A program made the translations under genes and the position numbers. A stretch of 64,000 nt of DNA from Glycomyces sp040645615 (GTDB lineage: Bacteria; Actinomycetota; Actinomycetes; Mycobacteriales; Micromonosporaceae), in the NCBI RefSeq assembly GCF_040645615.1, contig NZ_JBEYYO010000001.1:124001-188000 (forward strand). Direction: 5' to 3'. The notes under the pieces are model-generated. The model saw only the letters and a program-made list of their open reading frames with translations. It made no database searches and was not told the DNA's origin. Positions 53,508 to 62,034 of the stretch are shown here, one piece after another; position 1 is the stretch's first letter; each line of letters begins with the position of its first letter.

Positions 53508-54305
53508 CTAAACCTCGCGCACGCAGTAGATCGCGGTGATCGAGTCGATGTCGGGGTCCCAGTCCCGCCCGGCCGCGATCGCGGTGTCGGTGTAGTAGTA
53601 CTGGCTCCACTCGTAGCCCGCGCACGCGTCGTTGGCGGCCACGGCGTGGTTCGGGTCGTTCGGGTCCGGGTCTGCCGGGGCCTGCACGATGTGGACGACG
53701 TACCAGTAGGCGGTCGCGGCCGAGCAGTCGACGACGTAGAACCCGGTGGTCACGTTCTCGATGCACTCGCCTTCGGCGGGAACGCGGTACGTGGCCTCCG
53801 TGCCGGTGGTCTCCTCTTCGGAGGGCGTGGGCTCGGTGGTCTCCTCGGCCGGTTCGGTCGTCTCCTCGGCGGCGCTGGTGGTCTTCTCGGCGGACGGCTC
53901 GCCGTCGCCGCCGAGGTTCATCGCGAGGATGATCCCGCCCGCGGCCACGGCGATGACCACCACGACCAGCGTCAGGATCAGCGGCAGGTTGTTGCCGCTG
54001 CGCGGCGGCGGGGGCGCGGCCTGGCCGGGCTGGAACGCGCCGCCGGGGAGACCGGGCGGGGCCGGCTGGTAGCCGGGCGGCGGTTGCTGGCCGGGGTAGG
54101 CCGGGGGCGGCGCGGGGGAGTACGGGGTCCCCGGCGGGGCGCTGCCGGGCTGCACGTTGAGCGGCGGGTTGCCGTATCCGGGTCCGGGGCCGTACGGGTC
54201 GGGGCGCGAGTACGGGTCGGCGTCGGTCGTGTAGTGCTGCGGCGTCTGGCCGTGGCCCGGGGGCTGCGCTCCGGGGTCGTAGGGGTTCGGGGGAGGGTAG
54301 GTCAT
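53508..54305 (-). CDS. Pro/Gly-rich single-pass membrane protein, copy 1
   Basis: A 265-residue protein of unknown function. Residues 1-120 are a disordered, cytosolic Pro/Gly/Tyr/Gln-rich segment beginning MTYPPPNPYDPG. One TM helix (about 125-147) follows, then a Thr/Glu-rich stalk (TTEPAEETTEPTPSEEETTG). The extracellular domain has four cysteines (GECIEN, VVDCSAA, NDACAGYEW, IYCVREV). The layout is shared with the next gene upstream. Such proteins are frequent in Actinobacteria. The start ATG at 54305 is preceded by GGAG. Confidence 0.8.
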   Translation of the reverse strand: MTYPPPNPYDPGAQPPGHGQTPQHYTTDADPYSRPDPYGPGPGYGNPPLNVQPGSAPPGTPYSPAPPPAYPGQQPPPGYQPAPPGLPGGAFQPGQAAPPPPRSGNNLPLILTLVVVVIAVAAGGIILAMNLGGDGEPSAEKTTSAAEETTEPAEETTEPTPSEEETTGTEATYRVPAEGECIENVTTGFYVVDCSAATAYWYVVHIVQAPADPDPNDPNHAVAANDACAGYEWSQYYYTDTAIAAGRDWDPDIDSITAIYCVREV

Positions 54306-54398
54306 GGGGCTCTCCGTCGCGTGGCCGGGCAGGGGCGTGAACATGCGCGTGCGCCCCATTCTATGGCCTCGCTGCGAACACCCGTCCCTCCAGGAACG

Positions 54399-54435
54399 CC
54401 GAAGGCCGCCCCCGCGGTGCGGGAGCGGCCTTCGG
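54399..54435 (-). terminator. Terminator downstream of copy 2 of the Pro-rich protein
   Basis: CCGAAGGCCGC (54399-54409) pairs exactly with 54425-54435. An inner stem CCCGC/GCGGG (54411-54415 with 54419-54423) extends it past one mismatch to a 3-nt loop. It lies just after the stop at 54446. Confidence 0.85.
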
Positions 54436-54445
54436 GCTCGTCAGG

Positions 54446-55402
54446 TCAGGCGTTGTCGCTGGTGCACATGCCGGCGTAGATGAGGCCGTCACCGCCGTAG
54501 AGCGCCTGCGCGTAGTAGCCGGAGTTCTGGCATCCGCCGACGGCGGTGGTGTAGTCGAACGCGGATTCCTCGATCGGCGGGTCGTAGATCTCGACGTCGT
54601 CGACGACGTAGAGCGCGGCCGGGAGCGAGCAGTCGATGGTCCAGTAGCCGGTGGACCAGTTGTCGGTGCAGTCACCGGTGTTGGGGAAGACCGGGCGCTT
54701 GCCGTCGGCGTCCTCCTTGTCGATGGCCTCGACGCAGTAGAGGTAGTCGACGGGGCCGCCGGCGCCTTCGTACGTCTCGGTGTACACGTACTGGTAGCTC
54801 AGCCACAGCTGGCCGGGGGTGGAGGCGTTGTACTCCTCGCCGCAGATCGAGATCGGCACGGCCGGGTCGCTGACCTCGCCCATGATGTCGATCTCGAAGC
54901 CGGGGTCGGAGGCGACGTCCTTGATGGTCCAGAACGCGGCCGGGTCCTCGCAGGGGACGATCAGGTCGGATCCGACGGCGGTCGCGTCGGACATGCAGTC
55001 GCCGACCGAGGCGGCCTCGGCCGCCTCGACCTGGTCGTCGGTGAGCGTCGTGTCGCTGCCCGAGTCGTTGTCGTCCGAGCCGCTGAGGACCGAGCGGAAG
55101 ATCGCGATGCCGACGGCGACCACGACCACGACGGCGATGCCGCCGATCTTCTTGCCCCAGCCGCCGCCGCTGTTGCCCGAGGGCGGGATCGGGGGCGGGG
55201 CGCCGTAAGGGTTGCCGGGAGGAGGGGGGAAGCCCGGCTGCTGAGGGGCCCCGTAGCCGGGTTGCTGCGGCGGCTGCTGGCCGTAACCGGGCTGCTGCGG
55301 CTGCGACGGTTGCGGGGCGTATCCGCCCGGCTGCTGCGGCGGCGGGTAGCCCGGCTGCTGCGGCTGCTGCTGTCCGTAGCCAGGGGGCGGGGGATAGGTC
55401 AT
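54446..55402 (-). CDS. Pro/Gln-rich single-pass membrane protein, copy 2
   Basis: A 318-residue protein. The N-terminal 95 residues consist of Gln/Pro/Gly/Tyr repeats of the form QQPGYG and QQPGYPPPQ. TM helix: about 98-115 (KKIGGIAVVVVVAVGIAIFR). An Asp/Ser-rich stalk leads to a Cys-rich extracellular domain with eight cysteines (VGDCMS, IVPCED, ISICGEE, YLYCVEA, GDCTDN, TIDCSLP, GGCQNS, AGMCTS) and many aromatic residues. The arrangement parallels the smaller downstream paralogue but with roughly twice the external domain, as if duplicated. The start at 55402 follows AAGGAG. Confidence 0.8.
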   Translation of the reverse strand: MTYPPPPGYGQQQPQQPGYPPPQQPGGYAPQPSQPQQPGYGQQPPQQPGYGAPQQPGFPPPPGNPYGAPPPIPPSGNSGGGWGKKIGGIAVVVVVAVGIAIFRSVLSGSDDNDSGSDTTLTDDQVEAAEAASVGDCMSDATAVGSDLIVPCEDPAAFWTIKDVASDPGFEIDIMGEVSDPAVPISICGEEYNASTPGQLWLSYQYVYTETYEGAGGPVDYLYCVEAIDKEDADGKRPVFPNTGDCTDNWSTGYWTIDCSLPAALYVVDDVEIYDPPIEESAFDYTTAVGGCQNSGYYAQALYGGDGLIYAGMCTSDNA

Positions 55403-55749
55403 TGGTGTATCGCTCCTTGCGAACGTACTCTGGAGGGGGTGTACGAGCACGGGGATGGGCGCCGTGCGATTGATCGGTTCACTCTAACCACCCGCCGCCA
55501 CTGCCGCGCGCGGCCCGCCCTCCCATTACCGGGTCATTTCGACCCCGTTGCGGGGCCTGTGAACTGCCCGAGAGAAAAACCTCGCCACCTGCTCGGATCG
55601 TAGGACGATGGTGTCCGCCAGATGAGCGATGCATTACACTCGCCTGACACTTTGCATTCTCTCGGGCCGACGTCGTCCCGGACGAAACACCGCTGTGCTC
55701 CCGGCTCCCCACGCCTGCCGCGAGCGCTCGACGACGAAGGAGGCCACGG
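55403..55749. other. Divergent promoter region between the Pro-rich protein and gltB
   Basis: No gene is seen. The region must hold promoters for both directions. TACACT at 55635-55640 is a fair -10 for gltB but has no good -35 at the right distance. No recognised riboswitch or nitrogen-regulator (GlnR) box could be identified by eye. Confidence 0.4.
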
Positions 55750-58700
55750 TTGCGTTCTGCCCTGAACACCGAACCCGGTCTTTACCGCCCCGCATGGGAA
55801 CACGACGCCTGCGGCGTCGCCTTCGTTGCGGACATGCAAGGCCGTGCCGCCCACAGCGTGATCGAGCAGGGGCTTTCCGCGCTCGTTCGCATGGAGCACC
55901 GCGGTGCCACCGCCCCCGACCCCGACTCGGGCGACGGCGCGGGCATCATGCTCCAGATCCCGGACGCCTTCTACCGCGACGCCGTCGACTTCACCCTGCC
56001 CGCGGCCGGCCATTACGCCGCCGGGCTGGTGTTCACCCCCGAGAGCGACGACGAGACCGCCCGCGTGCGGGCCATCGTCGGCAAGTACGCCGTCGCCGAG
56101 GGCTGCCGCGTGCTCGGCTGGCGCGACGTGCCCACCGACCCCTCCGGCCTGGGCGCGGCCGCCCTGGCTTCCAAGCCCCGCGTCTCGCAGGTCTTCCTCG
56201 CCTCCGAGGACGGCCTCGCCGCGGGCATCGACCTGGAGCGCCTCGCGTTCGCCGTCCGCAAGCAGGCCGAACGCGAACTTCGCGAACGGCAGCTCGGCAA
56301 CGCCGCCATCGTGGGCCTGTCGCCCCGCACGATCGTGTACAAGGGCATGCTCACCCCCGCGCAGGTCCCGCAGTTCTACCCCGAGCTCGCCGACGAGCGC
56401 CTGACCAGCGCCATCGCCCTGGTCCACTCGCGGTTCTCGACCAACACGTTCCCGTCCTGGCCGCTGGCGCACCCGTTCCGGATGGTCGCCCACAACGGCG
56501 AGATCAACACCATCCGCGGCAACCGCAACTGGATGACCGCCCGCCAGGCCGAACTCGCGACCGAGCACCTGCCAGGCCGCCTGCGGCGCCTGTTCCCGAT
56601 CAACACCCCCGGCGGCTCCGACTCGCTCAACTTCGACGAGGTCGTCGAGCTGCTGCACCTGGGCGGGCGCAGCCTGCCGCACGCGATGCTCATGATGATG
56701 CCCGAGGCCTGGGAGCACAACGCGGGCCTGGACCCCAAGCGCCGCGACTTCTACCGCTACCACGCCTCGATCATGGAGCCCTGGGACGGCCCGGCCGCCG
56801 TCTGCTTCACCGACGGCGTCCAGATCGGCGCGGTCCTCGACCGCAACGGCCTGCGCCCCGCCCGCTGGTGGCGCACCACCGACGACCTGGTCGTGCTCGC
56901 CTCCGAGACCGGCGTGGTCGACATCGAGCCGTCCAAGGTCGCCCAGAAGGGCCGCCTGGAGCCGGGCCGCATGTTCCTGGTCGACACCGAAGCCGGCCGC
57001 ATCCTCGACGACGAAGAGGTCAAGGACACCCTCGCCAAGGAGCACCCCTACGGGGACTGGCTCCACGCCGGGCTCATCCGCCTCGAAGAGCTCCCCGAGC
57101 GCGAGATCGCCGCGCCCGACCCCGACTCGGTGCGCCGCCGCCAGCTCACCTTCGGCTACACCGACGAAGAGCTGCGGCTCATCCTCGCGCCGATGGCCAC
57201 CAACGGCGGCGAGCCGCTCGTGTCCATGGGCTCCGACACGCCCATCGCCGGGCTCTCGAAGCGCCCCAAGCTCCTCTTCGACTACTTCACGCAACTGTTC
57301 GCGCAGGTCACCAACCCGCCGTTGGACGCCATCCGCGAGCAGCTCGTCACCGCGCTCGGCGCGACCGTCGGCCCCGAGGGCAACCTCCTCGAACCCGGCC
57401 CGCACTCGTGCCGCCAGATCGAACTGGCCCGCCCGGTCCTGTCCAACGAAGAGCTCGCCAAGATCCTCCACATCGACGAGGACGGCGACATGCCCGGCTT
57501 CAAGGCCGTGCGCGTCTCCGGGGTCTACAAGGCCCGCCACGGCTCCCGCGGCATGAAGGACCGCCTGGTCGAGATCTGCCGCCACGTCTCCGAGGCCATC
57601 GAGGACGGCGTGCGCATCCTGGTGCTCTCCGACCGCGACTCCACCGCCGACCTCGCGCCGATCCCCTCGCTCCTGCTCACCGCCGCCGTGCACCAGCACC
57701 TCGTGCGCGAGCAGACCCGCACCAAGGTCGCGCTCCTGGTCGAGACCGGCGACTGCCGCTCGGTGCACCACGCCGCGGTGCTCCTGGGCTACGGCGCCGC
57801 CGCCATCAACCCCTACCTGGCCTTCGACTCCATCGAAGAGCTCTGCGCCCAAGACGTCATCGCCCTCGAGAGCGCCCAGGCCGTCGAGAACTACATCAAC
57901 GCCCTGTGCAACGGCGTCCTCAAGGTCATGTCGAAGATCGGCATCTCCACCGTGGCCTCCTACACCGGCGCGCAGATCTTCGAGGCCGTGGGCCTGGACG
58001 CCGACTTCGTCGACCGCTACTTCACCGGCACCGACTCCTCCATCGGCGGCATCGGCCTCCAGACCCTCGCCAAAGAGGTCTCCGAACGCCACCGCGCCGC
58101 CTACGAGCGGCGCATCGAGACCTCCGAACCCCTGCCGCCCGGCGGCGACTACCAGTGGCGCCGCGAAGGCGAAGTCCACCTGTTCAACCCCGAGACGGTG
58201 TTCCTGCTCCAGCACGCCACCCGCTCGGGCCAGTACGACGTCTTCAAGCGCTACACCCAGAAGGTCGACGCGCTCGCCGCCGACTCCGGGCTCCTGCGGG
58301 GCATGCTCGGCTTCGACGACTCCCGCCAGCCGATCCCGCTCGACGAGGTCGAACCGGCCGAAGCGATCTTCCCGCGCTTCCACACCGGCGCGATGTCCTA
58401 CGGCGCGCTCTCCATCGAGTCCCACGAGACCCTCGCCATCGCCATGAACCGCCTCGGCGGACGCTCCAACTCCGGCGAAGGCGGCGAGGACCGCGACCGC
58501 CTCTACGACCCCGAGCGCCGCTCGGCGATCAAGCAGGTCGCCTCCGGCCGCTTCGGCGTCACCTCCGAATACCTCGCCACCGCCGACGCCATCCAGATCA
58601 AGATGGCCCAGGGCGCCAAGCCCGGCGAAGGCGGCCAGCTCCAGGGCAACAAGGTCCACCCGTGGATCGCCAAGACCCGCAACTCGACTCCCGGCGTGGG

Positions 58701-60261
58701 CCTGATCAGCCCGCCCCCGCACCACGACATCTACTCCATCGAGGACCTCGCCCAGCTCATCCACGACCTCAAGCACGCCGGAGGCGGCGACGCCGAGGTC
58801 CACGTCAAGCTCGTCAGCGAAGTCGGCGTCGGCACCGTCGCCGCCGGCGTGTCCAAGGCCAAGGCCGACACGATCCTCATCTCCGGCTACGACGGCGGCA
58901 CCGGCGCCAGCCCGGCCAACTCCATCAAGCACGCGGGCACCCCGTGGGAGATCGGCCTCGCCGAAGCCCAGCAGACCCTCATCCGCAACGGACTGCGGGA
59001 CCGCGTCCGCCTCGAAGTCGACGGCGCCATGAAGACCGGCCGCGACGTCGTGGTCGCCGCGCTCCTCGGCGCCGAAGGCTACGGCTTCGCCACCGCCCCG
59101 CTCGTCGTCGCCGGCTGCGTCATGATGCGCGTGTGCCACCTCGACACCTGCCCGGTCGGCGTCGCCACCCAGGACCCGCTCCTGCGCGAGCGCTACACCG
59201 GCTCCCCCGAGTTCGTGGAGAACTTCTTCCGCTACATCGCCGAAGAGGTCCGCGAACTCCTCGCCGAGCTCGGCTACCGCTCCCTCGACGAGGCCATCGG
59301 CGACGTCGAGCGCCTCCGCCAGATCCCCGGCCCCGGCCGCAAGGCCGCCCGCGTGGACCTGACCAACGTCATCGCCGCCCCCGTCGAGGGCCCGCGCACG
59401 CAGGCCACCGTCCAGGACCACGGCGTCGAGGACACCCTCGGCGCGACCCTCGCCCGCCTCGCCGCACCCGCGATCGAGCACGGCGAGAAGGTCAGCGCCG
59501 AACTGGAGATCCGCAACACCGACCGCTCCGTCGGCGCGCTGCTCAGCGCCGCCGTCAGCCGGTCCCACCCCGACGGCCTCGCCGACGACTCGATCGACGT
59601 CACCTTCCGCGGCAACGCCGGGCAGTCCTTCGGCGCGTTCCTCACCCGCGGCGCGAACTTCAAGCTCGTGGGCGACGCCAACGACTACGTCGCCAAGGGC
59701 CTCTCGGGCGGGCGCATCGCGCTCATGCCCGACGCCGGAGCCCCGTTCAAGGCCGAAGAGAACGTCATCGCCGGGAACACCATCCTCTACGGCGCGACCT
59801 CGGGCGAACTCTACGTCCGCGGCAAGGTCGGCGAGCGCTTCGCCGTCCGCAACTCCGGCGCCGTCGCCGTCGTCGAAGGCGTGGGCGACCACGGCTGCGA
59901 GTACATGACCCGCGGCACCGTCCTCGTCCTCGGACCCACCGGACGCAACTTCGCCGCGGGCATGTCCGGCGGCGTCGCCTACGTGTGGCGCCTGGACGAG
60001 TCCCGCACCAACACCGCGCTGGCGGACCTGGACCCGCTGTCGGCCTCCGACATCGACCTGGTCCACTCGCTGCTGCTGCGCCACGGCCGGGCCACCGGCT
60101 CGGCGGTCGCCGCGGACCTGCTCGCCGAATGGCCCAAGGCCGCGAGCGGTTTCACCAAGGTCATCCCGCGCGAGTACAAGGCCGTCCTCGCCAAGCAAGC
60201 CCAGGACCAGGTCGCCACCCGCACGCTGGTCCTGACCGAGAAGGAGGCCGCGAATGCCTAA
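55750..60261 (+). CDS. gltB: Glutamate synthase (NADPH), large subunit
   Basis: A 1503-residue iron-sulphur flavoprotein that makes two glutamates from glutamine and 2-oxoglutarate. A 20-residue propeptide precedes the glutaminase nucleophile C21 (HDACGVAFVAD), which becomes N-terminal after processing. The amidotransferase domain runs to about 420, followed by a central domain and the FMN-binding barrel (about 800-1190). The barrel includes SNSGEGGED, IKQVASGRFGV, the 3Fe-4S cysteines in CVMMRVCHLDTCPVGV, and the C-terminal beta-helix GXGXG repeats (1250-1480). TTG at 55750 follows GGAGG. gltD overlaps by 8 bp. Confidence 0.97.
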   Translation: MRSALNTEPGLYRPAWEHDACGVAFVADMQGRAAHSVIEQGLSALVRMEHRGATAPDPDSGDGAGIMLQIPDAFYRDAVDFTLPAAGHYAAGLVFTPESDDETARVRAIVGKYAVAEGCRVLGWRDVPTDPSGLGAAALASKPRVSQVFLASEDGLAAGIDLERLAFAVRKQAERELRERQLGNAAIVGLSPRTIVYKGMLTPAQVPQFYPELADERLTSAIALVHSRFSTNTFPSWPLAHPFRMVAHNGEINTIRGNRNWMTARQAELATEHLPGRLRRLFPINTPGGSDSLNFDEVVELLHLGGRSLPHAMLMMMPEAWEHNAGLDPKRRDFYRYHASIMEPWDGPAAVCFTDGVQIGAVLDRNGLRPARWWRTTDDLVVLASETGVVDIEPSKVAQKGRLEPGRMFLVDTEAGRILDDEEVKDTLAKEHPYGDWLHAGLIRLEELPEREIAAPDPDSVRRRQLTFGYTDEELRLILAPMATNGGEPLVSMGSDTPIAGLSKRPKLLFDYFTQLFAQVTNPPLDAIREQLVTALGATVGPEGNLLEPGPHSCRQIELARPVLSNEELAKILHIDEDGDMPGFKAVRVSGVYKARHGSRGMKDRLVEICRHVSEAIEDGVRILVLSDRDSTADLAPIPSLLLTAAVHQHLVREQTRTKVALLVETGDCRSVHHAAVLLGYGAAAINPYLAFDSIEELCAQDVIALESAQAVENYINALCNGVLKVMSKIGISTVASYTGAQIFEAVGLDADFVDRYFTGTDSSIGGIGLQTLAKEVSERHRAAYERRIETSEPLPPGGDYQWRREGEVHLFNPETVFLLQHATRSGQYDVFKRYTQKVDALAADSGLLRGMLGFDDSRQPIPLDEVEPAEAIFPRFHTGAMSYGALSIESHETLAIAMNRLGGRSNSGEGGEDRDRLYDPERRSAIKQVASGRFGVTSEYLATADAIQIKMAQGAKPGEGGQLQGNKVHPWIAKTRNSTPGVGLISPPPHHDIYSIEDLAQLIHDLKHAGGGDAEVHVKLVSEVGVGTVAAGVSKAKADTILISGYDGGTGASPANSIKHAGTPWEIGLAEAQQTLIRNGLRDRVRLEVDGAMKTGRDVVVAALLGAEGYGFATAPLVVAGCVMMRVCHLDTCPVGVATQDPLLRERYTGSPEFVENFFRYIAEEVRELLAELGYRSLDEAIGDVERLRQIPGPGRKAARVDLTNVIAAPVEGPRTQATVQDHGVEDTLGATLARLAAPAIEHGEKVSAELEIRNTDRSVGALLSAAVSRSHPDGLADDSIDVTFRGNAGQSFGAFLTRGANFKLVGDANDYVAKGLSGGRIALMPDAGAPFKAEENVIAGNTILYGATSGELYVRGKVGERFAVRNSGAVAVVEGVGDHGCEYMTRGTVLVLGPTGRNFAAGMSGGVAYVWRLDESRTNTALADLDPLSASDIDLVHSLLLRHGRATGSAVAADLLAEWPKAASGFTKVIPREYKAVLAKQAQDQVATRTLVLTEKEAANA

Positions 60262-61723
60262 CCCCAGCGGATTCCTCGAGCACGGCCGCGAAGTCCCCAA
60301 GAAGCGCCCGATCCCGCTGCGCGTCCTCGACAACCGCGAGGTCTACACGCGCACCTCGGGCGAGCTGGTGACCGCGCAGGCCTCGCGCTGCATGGACTGC
60401 GGCATCCCGTTCTGCCACAACGGCTGTCCGCTCGGGAACCGGATCCCGGAGTGGAACGACCTGGCCCGCACCGGCCGGTGGGGTGCGGCGATCGAGCAGC
60501 TGCACGCGACCAACAACTTCCCGGAGTTCACCGGGCGGCTGTGCCCGGCCCCGTGCGAGGCCGCGTGCGTCCTCGGCATCGGCGACGACCCGGTCACGAT
60601 CAAGAACATCGAGGTCGAGATCATCGACCGGGCCTTCGACGACGCGAACGTGGCCCCGCGCCCGGCCGAGCGCGCCACGGGCAAGTCCGTGGCGGTCGTC
60701 GGCTCGGGCCCGGCGGGCCTGGCCGCGGCCCAGCAGCTGGCCCGCGCGGGCCACGCCGTCACCGTCTACGAGCGCGACGACGCCCCCGGCGGCCTGCTGC
60801 GCTACGGCATCCCCGACTTCAAACTCGAGAAGCACCACATCGACCGCCGCATCGAGCAGATGCGCGCCGAAGGTGTGGAGTTCGCCTGCAACGTCAACGT
60901 GGGCTTCGACGTCACCGCCGACGAGCTGCGTGAACGCCACGACGCGGTCGTGCTGGCCGTGGGCGCGCTCGAAGGCCGCGAGACCGGCCAGAGCGGCCGC
61001 GAGCTCGCCGGGATCCACCAGGCCATGGAGCACCTCGTGGGCGCCAACCAGGTCGTGGCGGGCAAGGCCCCGTTCGCGCCGATCGACGCCAAGGGCAAGC
61101 ACGTGGTCATCATCGGCGGCGGCGACACCGGCGCGGACTGCTTGGGCGTGGCCCACCGCCAAGGCGCGGCCTCGGTGCGCCAGCTCGACCTGTACCCGAC
61201 CCCGCCCGAGACCCGCGACGCCGGGCGCGACCCGTGGCCGACCTGGCCGGTGATCGTGCGCAACTACCCGGCGCACGAGGAGGGCGGCGAGCGCGACTAC
61301 GCGAGCGCCGCGGCCGAGTTCATCGGCGACGAGCACGGGCACGTGCGCCAGATGCGCTTCTCCGAGGTCACCGTCGACAAGTCCCAGGGGCGGCGCGACA
61401 TCGTCCCGGTGCCCGGCACCGAGCGGATCGTCCCGGCTGACCTGGTGCTCCTGGCGATCGGCTTCGCCGGGACCGAGGACCAGCCCCTGCTGCGCCAGTT
61501 CGGGATCGAGCGCTCCGCGCGCAACGTGATCGACTGCGGCGAGGACTTCCAGACCGATGCCGCGGGCGTGTTCGTGGCCGGGGACGCCCACCGCGGGGCC
61601 TCGCTCATCGTGTGGGCGATCGCCGAGGGCCGCGCCGCGGCCGCCGCGGCGCACCGTTTCCTCGGCGGCCAGACGGCGCTGCCCTCGCCCGTAGTGGCGT
61701 CCGCGCAGCCGCTCGCCGGTTAG
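60254..61723 (+). CDS. gltD: Glutamate synthase (NADPH), small subunit
   Basis: A 489-residue FAD protein that takes electrons from NADPH and passes them to GltB. Two clusters of cysteines near the N-terminus (CMDCGIPFCHNGCPLGN; CPAPCEAACVLGI) bind [4Fe-4S] centres. FAD- and NADPH-binding motifs follow (VVGSGPAGLAAAQQLARAG; VVIIGGGDTGADCLG), with the final FAD contact VFVAGDAHRGASLIVWAI. The ATG at 60254 overlaps gltB. The stop TAG (61721-61723) lies in the left terminal repeat of the palindromic element, so the last residues may have been set by its insertion. Confidence 0.96.
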   Translation: MPNPSGFLEHGREVPKKRPIPLRVLDNREVYTRTSGELVTAQASRCMDCGIPFCHNGCPLGNRIPEWNDLARTGRWGAAIEQLHATNNFPEFTGRLCPAPCEAACVLGIGDDPVTIKNIEVEIIDRAFDDANVAPRPAERATGKSVAVVGSGPAGLAAAQQLARAGHAVTVYERDDAPGGLLRYGIPDFKLEKHHIDRRIEQMRAEGVEFACNVNVGFDVTADELRERHDAVVLAVGALEGRETGQSGRELAGIHQAMEHLVGANQVVAGKAPFAPIDAKGKHVVIIGGGDTGADCLGVAHRQGAASVRQLDLYPTPPETRDAGRDPWPTWPVIVRNYPAHEEGGERDYASAAAEFIGDEHGHVRQMRFSEVTVDKSQGRRDIVPVPGTERIVPADLVLLAIGFAGTEDQPLLRQFGIERSARNVIDCGEDFQTDAAGVFVAGDAHRGASLIVWAIAEGRAAAAAAHRFLGGQTALPSPVVASAQPLAG

Positions 61724-61886
61724 GGCGTGTGTGGGAACCCCCGACGGCCGTTATCCGTCCCATTCGCCCGCTCGCTTCGTTGTCGGGCCCCTGCATACAA
61801 CACCGGTATGCAGGGGCCCTTCCGCCTCCCGACCGAACGAATGGACTCGGATACCGACACGCCGCGAGTTCCCACACACGCCCTAA
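61720..61886. mobile_element. MITE-like palindromic element with 19-bp terminal inverted repeats
   Basis: The 19-bp ends are perfect inverted repeats: 61720-61738 and 61868-61886 (left end TTAGGGCGTGTGTGGGAAC). If the flanking TA is taken as the duplicated target, the element is GGGCGTGTGTGGGAAC...its complement, inserted at TA. The central hairpin GGGCCCCTGCATAC...GTATGCAGGGGCCC and the partly matching inner arms (for example CCCATTCG against its diverged copy) let the whole 167 bp fold into one long stem. It has no coding capacity. These are the properties of a miniature inverted-repeat transposable element mobilised by an IS630 or IS5-type transposase, but the family is not certain. Confidence 0.7.
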
Positions 61887-61895
61887 TCGCAATAG

Positions 61896-61936
61896 CGGAA
61901 TCGAGTCCGGTGAACATTGCACCGGACTCAATTCCG
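61896..61936 (+). terminator. Long hairpin after gltD, probable terminator
   Basis: 61896-61912 pairs with 61920-61936 as a 17-bp stem with one G-U pair and a 7-nt loop. The left arm starts CGGAATCGAGTCCGGTG. It lies about 170 bp past gltD, just beyond the MITE. It may have been the original gltBD terminator before the insertion. Confidence 0.6.
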
Positions 61937-62017
61937 CGTACGTTCATTTCGCCATTCCGCGGCGGTGAATTCCAGCTCTCAACTGCGGTGACCCCGTGAG
62001 TGCGAGTGAGCGTCCGA

Positions 62018-62034
62018 TATAAGCTCGCAGGGTG
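62018..62034 (+). promoter_or_regulatory. pyk: Candidate -10 element of pyk with leaderless start
   Basis: TATAAG at 62018-62023 lies 8 nt before the GTG start at 62032. That spacing would put transcription initiation at or next to the start codon. No convincing -35 hexamer is seen 17-18 bp upstream, so this is tentative. Confidence 0.3.

Noticed and set aside
55534..60333. A 1599-residue open frame on the minus strand
   Set aside because: It is antisense to gltB, whose domains and catalytic motifs are unmistakable. The product is Gly/Val/Asp-rich low complexity, typical of the reverse frame of high-GC genes.
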